Positions 48,019-55,988 of a DNA stretch of 64,000 bases are shown one piece after another. The stretch covers positions 62,001 to 126,000 of the forward strand of contig JAKPEO010000124.1 in the NCBI GenBank assembly GCA_029551925.1, in the 5' to 3' direction. Position 1 is the stretch's first letter. The number at the start of each line of letters is the position of its first letter. The notes under the pieces were generated by a model. It ran no database searches. It was given only the letters and a program-made list of their open reading frames with translations, and was not told the origin of the DNA. Both the position numbers and the translations under genes were made by a program. Source of the DNA: a bacterium (lineage in GTDB: Bacteria; JAGOBX01).

Positions 48019-49665
48019 TTATTTTGATATTAACTGTATCGCTAATTCGCGCAATTTATATTTTTGAATTTTGCCATTTGCTGTTGTTGGAAATTCATCA
48101 ATAAAAAAAACATATTTTGGCACTTTGAATTTTGCAATGCGTTCGCGACAATAATCTTTAACATCGCTTTCAGTTAAATCAAATTCCGGTTTTTTTATAA
48201 TAAACGCAGCTACTTCTTCTCCGTATTTTTCACTCGGCGCAGCCACAACTTGAACATCTTTAACGCCGTTAATTGTATATATTAAATCTTCTATTTCTTT
48301 AGGCGAAATATTTTCGCCGCCGCGTATTATTATGTCTTTTGAACGCCCTGTAATTCTAAAATAGCCATTTTCATCGCGGGTCGCTAAATCGCCAGTGCGC
48401 AGCCAGCCGCCCGGCAAAAATACCTTTGCTGTTTCTTCCGGCATTTTATAATAACCCTTCATTACATTATAACCGCGACAACATAATTCCCCTGATTGAT
48501 TATCTCCTAATTCTTCAAGCGTATCAGGATTAATTATTTTCACTTCTACGCCCGGCAGACATTTTCCAACAGTTGCAGCTCGTATTTCCGCCGGATCATC
48601 AACCGAAGACTGAGTGATGCCCGGTGACGCTTCTGTCAACCCATAAACAATTGTTAATTGCGAACAATGCATTTTATTAATCACAGCGCGCATTACTGAC
48701 ACAGGACAAACAGAGCCAGCCATAATACCTGTCCGCAAACTTGTTAAATCAAATATTTCAAACATCGGCGAATTAAGTTCCGCAATAAACATTGTTGGCA
48801 CGCCGTATATCGCAGTGCAGCGTTCTTTATGCACTGTCGCTAATGCAGCGACTGGATTAAATGTTTCAAGCGGTATTATAGTTGCGCCGTGCGTAAATAC
48901 CGCCATTACTCCGAGCACGCAGCCAAAACAATGAAATAATGGAACTGTCAAACACAGCCGATCTTTATGCGTATATTTCATATTTTCGCCAATATAATAA
49001 CCATTATTCAAAATATTTATATGCGTGAGCATTACTCCTTTTGGAAAACCGGTTGTGCCAGAAGTATATTGCATATTTACTACTTCGTCCGGCTTATTCA
49101 ATTTCTGACGAGCTATATATTCTTCATCTGATATTGTATTTTCGCCTAATGCGCTTAATTCATTAATATTATACATTCCGCGATGTTTTTCCTGTCCGAT
49201 AAATATCACATTTTTTAAACGCGGAAATTCAGCGGAATCTAAATAACCGCGCGGCTGAACTTTTAACTCCGGTATTAATTCATAAACAATATTCAAAAAA
49301 TCATTTTGTTTTAATCCTTCTGTTAATATTAATGTCGTAGCATCTGATTGTTGTAATACATACTTCAATTCATTTTTTTTATATGCTGTGTTAATTGTCA
49401 ATAAGACTGCGCCAATTTTAGCAATCGCAAACATAAATATTATCCAATGCGGCACATTTTGCGCCCACAGCGCTATATGCTCGCCGCGCCGCACGCCTAT
49501 TGCCATCAAGCCCTTGGCTAATTTATCAACTTCTGTTTTAAATTCCTTGTAAGTTAATCTAAAATCTCGATCGGCAAATACCAGCGCCTCGTTATTCGGA
49601 TATAATTCCGCTTGTTTATCTATTAATTCACTTAATGTTAATTCGATAATTTTAAAGTCGTTCAT
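48019..49665 (-). CDS. AMP-dependent acyl-CoA ligase (fatty/organic acid)
   Basis: 548 residues of the ANL superfamily. P-loop [18 protein letters not shown] near residue 200, A5-like [12 protein letters not shown]7 [21 protein letters not shown]8 hinge with [19 protein letters not shown] and the catalytic A10 Lys in [13 protein letters not shown]. It activates a carboxylic acid as an acyl-AMP and transfers it to CoA. The medium/long-chain FadD-like group is the closest fit. It is the second gene after an XRE-cupin regulator (22-base gap), a pairing common in anaerobes where the cupin probably senses the acid or the CoA ester. The exact acid is not determined. Confidence 0.9.
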   Translation of the reverse strand: MNDFKIIELTLSELIDKQAELYPNNEALVFADRDFRLTYKEFKTEVDKLAKGLMAIGVRRGEHIALWAQNVPHWIIFMFAIAKIGAVLLTINTAYKKNELKYVLQQSDATTLILTEGLKQNDFLNIVYELIPELKVQPRGYLDSAEFPRLKNVIFIGQEKHRGMYNINELSALGENTISDEEYIARQKLNKPDEVVNMQYTSGTTGFPKGVMLTHINILNNGYYIGENMKYTHKDRLCLTVPLFHCFGCVLGVMAVFTHGATIIPLETFNPVAALATVHKERCTAIYGVPTMFIAELNSPMFEIFDLTSLRTGIMAGSVCPVSVMRAVINKMHCSQLTIVYGLTEASPGITQSSVDDPAEIRAATVGKCLPGVEVKIINPDTLEELGDNQSGELCCRGYNVMKGYYKMPEETAKVFLPGGWLRTGDLATRDENGYFRITGRSKDIIIRGGENISPKEIEDLIYTINGVKDVQVVAAPSEKYGEEVAAFIIKKPEFDLTESDVKDYCRERIAKFKVPKYVFFIDEFPTTANGKIQKYKLRELAIQLISK

Positions 49666-49687
49666 TTATTATTTACCGCCTTTATTT

Positions 49688-50248
49688 TCAAGGAATATAT
49701 AAAACAGCAAGTATCAATGCTTCTCGATTTTCTAATGAATAAATTCTATGCGGTATTATTGAATCAAAATATATGCTGTCGCCTTGCGCTAATTCATAAT
49801 AATTCTTGCCGTAATCTACCGCTATCGCGCCTGATAATATATAGATAAACTCTTCGCCTTCGTGCGACGATAAATTGTTTTTTTCAGAAGCACTAACGGA
49901 AATAACAAATGGCTCCATATTACGGTCTTTTTTGTTTTTACCTAATGAATAAAATATCATTTTATCTTGCGGTATTCGCTCGCTGTCAACAAATCTATCG
50001 CTTTGCTCGTATTTATTTGCGCGCGTTATTACGCAACCAGATTCATTGCTATCGTCTAAAAATGTGCCGATCCTGGTAGATAATACCCGCGCGATTTTAG
50101 TTAAATAATACAAATTAGGGATAATCTCATCTTCTTCTATTTTTTTTAATAATTCCACTGGTAATTGAGAAATTTTACTTAATTCTTCAATACTTATTTT
50201 CCGATGTTCGCGGAATTCTTTGATTTTTATGCCTATTTTTTTGTCCAT
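49688..50248 (-). CDS. XRE-family transcriptional regulator with C-terminal cupin
   Basis: 186 residues. The N-terminal helix-turn-helix spans about 7-65 (IKEFREHRKISIEELSKISQLPVELLKKIEEDE). The cupin is at about 110-185, with metal-site-like residues in SSHEGEEFIYILSGAIAVDYG and SIIPHRIYSLE. This is the PuuR-like two-domain design, with effector binding in the cupin. It is encoded directly upstream of the acyl-CoA ligase and divergently from the decarboxylase operon, so it may control both. No convincing operator palindrome was seen between 50249 and 50471. An SD-like AGGAGCGG precedes the ATG. Confidence 0.88.
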   Translation of the reverse strand: MDKKIGIKIKEFREHRKISIEELSKISQLPVELLKKIEEDEIIPNLYYLTKIARVLSTRIGTFLDDSNESGCVITRANKYEQSDRFVDSERIPQDKMIFYSLGKNKKDRNMEPFVISVSASEKNNLSSHEGEEFIYILSGAIAVDYGKNYYELAQGDSIYFDSIIPHRIYSLENREALILAVLYIP

Positions 50249-50285
50249 ATTTTTTACCGCTCCTAAATCATATATTTTTTTATTA

Positions 50286-50314
50286 ATTTTATTTCTTTTA
50301 ATTTATAAAATCAA
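50286..50314 (-). promoter_or_regulatory. Promoter of the regulator-ligase operon
   Basis: Minus strand TTGATT at 50314-50309, a 17-base spacer, TAAAAT at 50291-50286. Confidence 0.5.
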
Positions 50315-50404
50315 TAAAAAAATTTTTTCAAACAAATTCAGAGCGCGACCTAAAAAAATCAAATATTTTTAACAGTTGCCCTTTTTTGGAATATTTAAAA
50401 GTGA

Positions 50405-50432
50405 TTGACAAGTTTTTTTTCTAATTTATAAT
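50405..50432 (+). promoter_or_regulatory. Consensus promoter of the methylmalonyl-CoA decarboxylase operon
   Basis: Perfect TTGACA at 50405-50410, a 16-base spacer, perfect TATAAT at 50427-50432. The first gene starts at 50472. It diverges from the regulator promoter 91 bases away. Confidence 0.75.
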
Positions 50433-50471
50433 ATAAAGTAATTAATTACACAAAAATTCTCGAATAAATTT

Positions 50472-51551
50472 ATGAATTATAGAGATCTCGATAAAGAAAA
50501 AATTTATATATTCAAAAATAACAATATCCAAGAAAAAATACTAACCTTTTATTTCAAATGTTTTGAAAATTCAAAAAAAATAATAATCACAATATTAGCG
50601 GTAATAATTATCATATTTTTTTTTTATTATATTTTTAGAAAACAACAATTTGATATTAAATTAGCGAGCGCTGAAAAAATTAAAATAATCAAAACAACAA
50701 CTATCTTATCGCCTACATTAGAAAATCCATTAAACCTTTTTCCACATTGGCTGCCGAGCGGAGACCAGATAGTTTTTATAACAAGCAGCCAAAATGAATA
50801 TTCTATTAATTTAGCAAATTCAGATAGCGGCGGCAAAATCAAAAAAATACTGAGATCGCAAAAGCCGATAAATTGGCTGACGAAACATTCGATATTTGAG
50901 ATAAATAAAGAACCAGTCTGCTCGCCAGACGGCAAATATATAGCGTATATCTCAAATAAAACAGGCATAAACGAAATTTGGCTAACTGATTTAACAGGCA
51001 AATTCCAGCGGCAAATAACAAATTCTCCAGTTAATAAATCAGCACCGAATTGGTCACCTGACGGCAAATATTTAGTTTATCAAATTTTTGAAAATAATAC
51101 CAGCAAAATACAAATAGTCGGATTAGACGGAGAGATTAAAGATTTAATTTTGCGATATAGATTTGATATTAATGAAGCGGCGCCGAGTTGGTCGCCTGAT
51201 GGTAGATACATTGTATATACATCAAATGCGAGCGGAAAATATGAAATTTGGCTGTATGATATTGCTAATCGCGTTCACAAGCAATTAACAAATACGATTG
51301 GCAATAGCGGCGCTCCTGCATTTTCGCCTGATTCTCAAAAAATAATTTTTTTAAGTGAAATTGACAATAATATAGAATTATTTATAATAAATATTAACGG
51401 CGGCGGAATGACGCGATTAACTCAAACATTGAATATAAATGAATTAACTTGTTCGTTCTCGCCAGACGGCAATAAAATTTTAGTCAGTTGCGCACCGCTC
51501 AAAAACGAAGCGGTTGAAATTAAATTATTAGAATTAGGATGGAAGGATTAA
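50472..51551 (+). CDS. Membrane-anchored TolB-like beta-propeller protein
   Basis: 359 residues: a cytoplasmic N-terminus, one membrane helix (about 36-53, IITILAVIIIIFFFYYIF), then an extracytoplasmic beta-propeller of PD40/WD40-like blades. At least five blades carry the SPDGxxIxY motif (CSPDGKYIAYISN, WSPDGKYLVYQ, WSPDGRYIVYTSN, FSPDSQKIIFLSE, FSPDGNKILVS), plus a first blade with LPSGDQIVFI. The TolB N-terminal domain is absent and no tol/pal genes are nearby. It heads the decarboxylase operon, ending 4 bases before mmdA, so it may be a scaffold for that membrane complex or an unrelated passenger. Confidence 0.8.
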   Translation: MNYRDLDKEKIYIFKNNNIQEKILTFYFKCFENSKKIIITILAVIIIIFFFYYIFRKQQFDIKLASAEKIKIIKTTTILSPTLENPLNLFPHWLPSGDQIVFITSSQNEYSINLANSDSGGKIKKILRSQKPINWLTKHSIFEINKEPVCSPDGKYIAYISNKTGINEIWLTDLTGKFQRQITNSPVNKSAPNWSPDGKYLVYQIFENNTSKIQIVGLDGEIKDLILRYRFDINEAAPSWSPDGRYIVYTSNASGKYEIWLYDIANRVHKQLTNTIGNSGAPAFSPDSQKIIFLSEIDNNIELFIININGGGMTRLTQTLNINELTCSFSPDGNKILVSCAPLKNEAVEIKLLELGWKD

Positions 51552-51555
51552 ACAA

Positions 51556-53097
51556 ATGACAGAACGATATATAGAATTTAAAAAAGAATTATTAAAAACT
51601 AAATTATCAGATGCCCGCATAAATTCGCAGCACACTAAAAATAAACTTACAGCGGAAGAACGAATAAATTTATTAGCTGATAAAGATACTTTTGTTGAAT
51701 TAAATGCTTTTACAACGCATCGCAGTAATAATTTTGATTTGCCAAACAAACGAATTTATCGCGATGGAATAATAACCGGCTGCTGTCGTATAAAAGGAAA
51801 ATTAGTATTTGTCGCATTTCAAGATTTTACGGCGATTGGCGGATCTATGGGCGAAATGCAAGCGCAGAAACTTTGCAATGTTTTAGAAAAAGCGCTTGAA
51901 ACAGGCGCGCCTTTTATTCAAATAAATGATTCAGGCGGCGCGAGAATCCAAGAAGGCATAATGGCTCTTGAAGGTTACAACAAAATTTTTAAATTGAATA
52001 CATTGGCATCAGGCGTGATCCCGCAAATATCAGCGATATTAGGTCCCTGCGCAGGTGGCGCATCATATTCGCCGGCAATAACTGATTTTGTATTTATGGT
52101 AAAAGATATTAGCAAAATGTTTATCACAGGTCCGAATGTAATTAAACAGGTTACAGGCGAAGATGTGACATTAGAAGAATTAGGCGGAGCAATGACGCAT
52201 AATCAAATCAGCGGTAATGCACATTTTTATTATGAAACAGAACGAGAATGTTTTAACAGCATTCGCGAACTTATCTATCTACTTCCGTCTAATAATACAG
52301 AATTAGCGCCCGGCCCTGATAATTACAGAGATATAGCTGCACGTCCTGCGCCTGAATTAAATAATATTGTGCCTGATGACCCGAAAAAAACTTTTGATAT
52401 GAAAACTATTATTAAAGCTGTCGTAGATGACAATTATTTTTATGAAGTGCATTCGTTGTATGCTCCAAACGCTATTGTCGGCTTTGCGCGATTAAACAAA
52501 CGCACAGTCGGAATAGTAGCGAATCAGCCGAAATTTTCCGCCGGCAGTATAGATATTAATTCATCTGATAAAATCGCGAGATTTGTTAGATTTTGCGATT
52601 GTTTTAATATTCCAATTATAAATTTTGTCGATGTGCCTGGTTATCTCCCAGGCGTAAGTCAAGAATACGGTGGGATTATTAGACACGGCGCAAAAGTATT
52701 ATTCGCTTATGCTGAAGCGACTATCCCGAAAATTGCAGTAATTGTGCGTAAAGCGTTTGGCGGCGCTTATATTGCGCTCGCTTCGCCGTCATTGGGCTAT
52801 GACCGCGTAATTTGCTGGCCTAATGCAGAAATAGCGGTTATGGGCGCTGAAGCCGCTGTTGAAATAATTTACGCCAAAGAATTAAACAGTTCCGAAGAAC
52901 GCGATAAATTCAAAAAACAAAAAGTCGAAGAATATAAAAAATTATTTTCAAATCCTTTGAATGCCGCGGCGCTTAATATAGTTGATATGATAATCGAGCC
53001 GCAATATACTCGTATTGAATTAATAAACGCTATTGAAATGCTTATTACTAAAAAACAATTTAGACCTTATAAAAAACATGGGAATATACCGCTATGA
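51556..53097 (+). CDS. mmdA: Methylmalonyl-CoA decarboxylase alpha subunit (carboxyltransferase)
   Basis: 513 residues, the length of MmdA/PccB-type carboxyltransferases and shorter than glutaconyl-CoA decarboxylase alpha. The N half has FTAIGGSMGEMQAQKLC, INDSGGARIQEG and GPCAGGASYSPAITDF (acyl-CoA oxyanion region). The C half has VDVPGYLPGVSQEYGGIIRHGAK and KAFGGAYIALASPSLG. It moves the carboxyl group of methylmalonyl-CoA onto the biotin of the carrier subunit. The full set of partner subunits follows directly (delta, biotin carrier, beta), which supports the sodium-pump decarboxylase rather than a PCC beta chain. An AAGGA site precedes the ATG, and its TGA overlaps the next ATG. Confidence 0.92.
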   Translation: MTERYIEFKKELLKTKLSDARINSQHTKNKLTAEERINLLADKDTFVELNAFTTHRSNNFDLPNKRIYRDGIITGCCRIKGKLVFVAFQDFTAIGGSMGEMQAQKLCNVLEKALETGAPFIQINDSGGARIQEGIMALEGYNKIFKLNTLASGVIPQISAILGPCAGGASYSPAITDFVFMVKDISKMFITGPNVIKQVTGEDVTLEELGGAMTHNQISGNAHFYYETERECFNSIRELIYLLPSNNTELAPGPDNYRDIAARPAPELNNIVPDDPKKTFDMKTIIKAVVDDNYFYEVHSLYAPNAIVGFARLNKRTVGIVANQPKFSAGSIDINSSDKIARFVRFCDCFNIPIINFVDVPGYLPGVSQEYGGIIRHGAKVLFAYAEATIPKIAVIVRKAFGGAYIALASPSLGYDRVICWPNAEIAVMGAEAAVEIIYAKELNSSEERDKFKKQKVEEYKKLFSNPLNAAALNIVDMIIEPQYTRIELINAIEMLITKKQFRPYKKHGNIPL

Positions 53098-53411
53098 TTT
53101 TTATTGAAGGATTAGTTTTAACTTTTATAGGTATTGGTTTGGTATTTTTATTTTTAACAATTATTTATTTAATTGTTTTAGGGTTTGAAAAAATAGATGA
53201 AAACTTTATTGAAAAAAAAGAAGTGGTAGTAAACGTGCAGTTGCCAAAAGATTTTCCAGAAGATAATCTTAAAAAATTAGAAAAAATGGCTGTATTGGCT
53301 GCCGCGATTCATTATTTGAACAATCGTCATCCGTCATTAGTTTATTCTGAAACTTTGCAAGATTTGGAAATTAAACAATTAAATTGGTTTTCAAAAAAAT
53401 ATAAGGATTAA
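53094..53411 (+). CDS. mmdD: Decarboxylase delta/gamma subunit (OadG/MmdD-like)
   Basis: 105 residues: one N-terminal membrane helix (IEGLVLTFIGIGLVFLFLTIIYLIVLG) and a short charged tail ending in a second conserved patch (AVLAAAIHYLNNRHPSL). This is the layout of OadG/MmdD, which holds the carboxyltransferase to the membrane beta subunit. It starts on an ATGA overlap with mmdA and ends 3 bases before the carrier gene. The family is recognised more by size, topology and position than by sequence. Confidence 0.8.
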   Translation: MIFIEGLVLTFIGIGLVFLFLTIIYLIVLGFEKIDENFIEKKEVVVNVQLPKDFPEDNLKKLEKMAVLAAAIHYLNNRHPSLVYSETLQDLEIKQLNWFSKKYKD

Positions 53412-53414
53412 TTT

Positions 53415-53837
53415 ATGAAAAAATACAATATTAAAATTGACGAACATACATTTATTGTAGATGTTGACCAGACAACACCTGACACTTTAAAAATAAAAGT
53501 GAACAATAATTTGTATTCTGTGACAATTGAAGAAATTATTCAAATGATAGATTTGCCAGAAGAACCGAAAAAAATATTTGTGCCTGTGCCCACACAAACA
53601 GAATTTACGACAGTTTCAGAAGATGTGAAATTTATGCGTTCGCCAATAGCTGGCGCTGTAATTGATGTGAAAATCAATCAAGGACAGGAAATAAAAAACG
53701 GCGATTTAGTATGTATAATAGAAGCAATGAAAATGGAAACCGAATTATATTCGTCGCTAACAGGAAAAATCAAAAATGTATTTGTCAAAAAAGGTGATAA
53801 TCTAAAATTAAATCAAAAAATTTTTGAGATTGAATAA
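53415..53837 (+). CDS. mmdC: Biotin carboxyl carrier subunit of methylmalonyl-CoA decarboxylase
   Basis: 140 residues. The C-terminal ~70 residues are a biotinyl domain ([20 protein letters not shown], then [11 protein letters not shown]), with the biotin-accepting lysine K106 in EAMKM. The N-terminal ~65 residues are a lipoyl-like half followed by a linker with a short Pro-rich run (VPVPTQTE). The carboxybiotin swings between MmdA and the membrane beta subunit. It lies 3 bases after the delta subunit gene and 2 bases before mmdB. Confidence 0.92.
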   Translation: MKKYNIKIDEHTFIVDVDQTTPDTLKIKVNNNLYSVTIEEIIQMIDLPEEPKKIFVPVPTQTEFTTVSEDVKFMRSPIAGAVIDVKINQGQEIKNGDLVCIIEAMKMETELYSSLTGKIKNVFVKKGDNLKLNQKIFEIE

Positions 53838-53839
53838 TT

Positions 53840-54964
53840 ATGATTAGACATATAATTGACGGTTTAGAAAAATTTGTCAGTCGCAGCGGTTTTGTAAATA
53901 TTACATTTCCGCAGATTATAATGCTGATAATCGCTGGAATATTAATTTATTTAGCGATAAAAAAAGAATACGAGCCGCTGCTGCTGCTGCCTATCGGCTT
54001 CGGCACATTATTGACTAATCTGCCGCTTACTGGTTTGACTAATGACGGCGGATTATTTAATATGTTTTATTGGGGAATAAAAAGCGGATTGTTTCCGCCG
54101 CTTATTTTTTTGGGTGTCGGCGCGCTCACTGATTTCGGGCCGCTGATTGCCAATCCCAAAACTTTTTTATTAGGCGCAGCCGCGCAAATAGGAATATTTA
54201 TTACATTACTCGGCGCAATATTATTGGGATTTACTTTGCAAGAAGCTTGCGCTATTGGCATAATCGGCGGCGCGGACGGACCCACTACTATTTATTTAAC
54301 AAGCAAATTAGCGCCGCATCTATTAGGTCCGATTGCCGTAGCGGCGTATTCGTATATGGCGCTTGTGCCTATTATTCAGCCGCCGATTATGAAATTATTA
54401 ACTACAAAAAAAGAACGAATGATTGTAATGACTCAAACGCGTGAAGTTTCTCGATTAAGCAAAATATTATTTCCGATAATTGTTCTGCTGTTTTCCTCGC
54501 TTTTTGTTCCTGAATCTGCGCCGTTAATTGGTATGCTGACATTGGGAAATTTATTGAAAGAAAGCGGAGTAGTAGATAGATTATCAAAAACAGCACAAAA
54601 TGAAATTATCAATATTATTACTATTTTTATCGGGTTATCAGTTGGAAGTTCTATGACCGCTGATAAATTTTTGAAATTAGATTCGCTTTATATTTTATTA
54701 TTGGGATTAATTGCATTTTCAGGCGGCACAGCCTTTGGCATAATCGTAGGAAAAATAATGTCTAAATTAACAGGCGGCAAAATTAATCCTCTTATCGGAG
54801 CGGCTGGCGTATCCGCTGTGCCTATGGCTGCGCGCGTTGTGCAAAAAGTCGGACAGCAAGAGAATCCCGCAAATTTTTTGTTAATGCACGCTATGGGCCC
54901 TAATGTTGCAGGAGTTATCGGTTCAGCATTAGTCGCCGGTATCTTGTTAGCAATTGTTCAATAA
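53840..54964 (+). CDS. mmdB: Sodium-translocating decarboxylase beta subunit (OadB/MmdB)
   Basis: 374 residues with about nine to eleven membrane helices. The family landmarks are [40 protein letters not shown], the acidic sodium-site region [20 protein letters not shown] (Asp in the GADGPT motif) and [18 protein letters not shown]. It decarboxylates the biotin and exports sodium ions, coupling propionyl-CoA formation to an ion gradient. It is the last of four contiguous decarboxylase genes; a secreted rhodanese follows 20 bases later. Confidence 0.95.
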   Translation: MIRHIIDGLEKFVSRSGFVNITFPQIIMLIIAGILIYLAIKKEYEPLLLLPIGFGTLLTNLPLTGLTNDGGLFNMFYWGIKSGLFPPLIFLGVGALTDFGPLIANPKTFLLGAAAQIGIFITLLGAILLGFTLQEACAIGIIGGADGPTTIYLTSKLAPHLLGPIAVAAYSYMALVPIIQPPIMKLLTTKKERMIVMTQTREVSRLSKILFPIIVLLFSSLFVPESAPLIGMLTLGNLLKESGVVDRLSKTAQNEIINIITIFIGLSVGSSMTADKFLKLDSLYILLLGLIAFSGGTAFGIIVGKIMSKLTGGKINPLIGAAGVSAVPMAARVVQKVGQQENPANFLLMHAMGPNVAGVIGSALVAGILLAIVQ

Positions 54965-54984
54965 TTGAACACTAAATAATTTTA

Positions 54985-55719
54985 ATGAAAAAAATTATTG
55001 TTTTTATCTTTCTATTGAATTTGGTTTTTGGCTTTGCTAATTTATGCTTTGCTAATAATAATTATAATGAACTAACAACAGAACAACTTTATAATCTGCT
55101 CGAAAATACAGATTATGTTATTATCGATGTTCGGTCAAAACTCGAATATCTATGCGGCTGTATAAAAAATGCAATATCAACACCTCAGCGAAGATCCGAT
55201 TTTTCTAAAATTCCAAAAAATAAAAAAATAATTTTTTACTGCGCTAATATTAGATGTAATGACGCTAAAAACAGTGCAAAGTCAGCGATTGCGCAAGGTT
55301 TTGAAAATGTCTATGTTTATTCCGGCGGCTATGAAGAATGGCTTGAAAAAAAAATGCCGATAACTAAAATTATTGATACTTCTAAAATTGATAAAACTGA
55401 AATAATATCTGTAAAATCAGGAGATTTAGAAAAAAATAAAAATGATTACATAATCTTGGATTTTTTGAATGATGAAAAATATGGAAAAATTAAAGATGCT
55501 ATAATTATTGAATTTAATAATTTAGATGAATTAAAAAAAAAAATAAAAAAACTAAAAAAAACAAAAAAGAAAATCTTAGCGTATCATTTAACTGAAAATT
55601 TATCTAAATTATCAGCAGAAGTTTTAATTAGCACAAATTTACTGCCAAAAAAAGAAATTTACTATCTCGAATCAGGATTATTAGCTTGGCTCGCTACCGG
55701 CAGAAAAACCGAACAATGA
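54985..55719 (+). CDS. Exported protein with two rhodanese-like domains
   Basis: 244 residues. A signal peptide (IIVFIFLLNLVFGFANLCFA) precedes a rhodanese domain (about 28-135): VIIDVRSKLEYLCGCIKNAI, with the active-site loop FYCANIRCNDAKN, which has a Cys in the normal position and a second one five residues later. The second domain (about 145-240) has IILDFLNDEKYGKIKDAIII but lacks a catalytic Cys (LAYHLTENLSKLS), so it is probably structural. It ends with YLESGLLAWLATGRK, as rhodaneses do. It is probably the last gene of the decarboxylase operon. A role in sulfur relay or redox sensing outside the cytoplasm is inferred; no link to the decarboxylase is proven. Confidence 0.8.
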   Translation: MKKIIVFIFLLNLVFGFANLCFANNNYNELTTEQLYNLLENTDYVIIDVRSKLEYLCGCIKNAISTPQRRSDFSKIPKNKKIIFYCANIRCNDAKNSAKSAIAQGFENVYVYSGGYEEWLEKKMPITKIIDTSKIDKTEIISVKSGDLEKNKNDYIILDFLNDEKYGKIKDAIIIEFNNLDELKKKIKKLKKTKKKILAYHLTENLSKLSAEVLISTNLLPKKEIYYLESGLLAWLATGRKTEQ

Positions 55720-55789
55720 CAGAAAAATTTTAAAAAAATATATTATAAACCAAGTGCGTGGCGCTGATGGAAATTTCTAAAAAAACTAC

Positions 55790-55817
55790 TTGCAAAAAAA
55801 AGCGTATTTTATATAAT
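55790..55817 (+). promoter_or_regulatory. Promoter of a small leaderless gene
   Basis: TTGCAA at 55790-55795, a 16-base spacer and perfect TATAAT at 55812-55817. The expected start of transcription (about 55824) is 3-5 bases from the ATG at 55828. Confidence 0.6.
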
Positions 55818-55827
55818 CTAAAAAGTT

Positions 55828-55977
55828 ATGAAAAAAGATGATATAATTTTAACTATTTTTTTGACTGTAGTGGTTTTATTAATAGCCAAATCTGCTACTC
55901 TGACATTTAATCCGCGAATGATGGGCTTATTGGGAATTTTATTTTTTGCGGTTATTATAGCATTAGCCCTTAAATAA
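55828..55977 (+). CDS. Small two-helix membrane protein, 49 residues
   Basis: ATG at 55828 to TAA at 55975. The 49 residues have two hydrophobic stretches (IILTIFLTVVVLLIA, about 6-20, and MGLLGILFFAVIIALAL, about 32-48), separated by KSATLTFNPRM. There is no SD, but the promoter is placed for a leaderless message. The TM-turn-TM pattern, with charges only at the ends, argues that it is a real protein. The next gene begins 11 bases downstream on the same strand. Function unknown; small inner-membrane proteins of this sort often modify a larger partner. Confidence 0.5.
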   Translation: MKKDDIILTIFLTVVVLLIAKSATLTFNPRMMGLLGILFFAVIIALALK

Positions 55978-55988
55978 AATTTGTTTTA

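Noticed and set aside
48019-49665. NRPS or polyketide loading module
   Set aside because: A free-standing acyl-CoA ligase with a cupin regulator; no carrier protein, condensation or ketosynthase domain.
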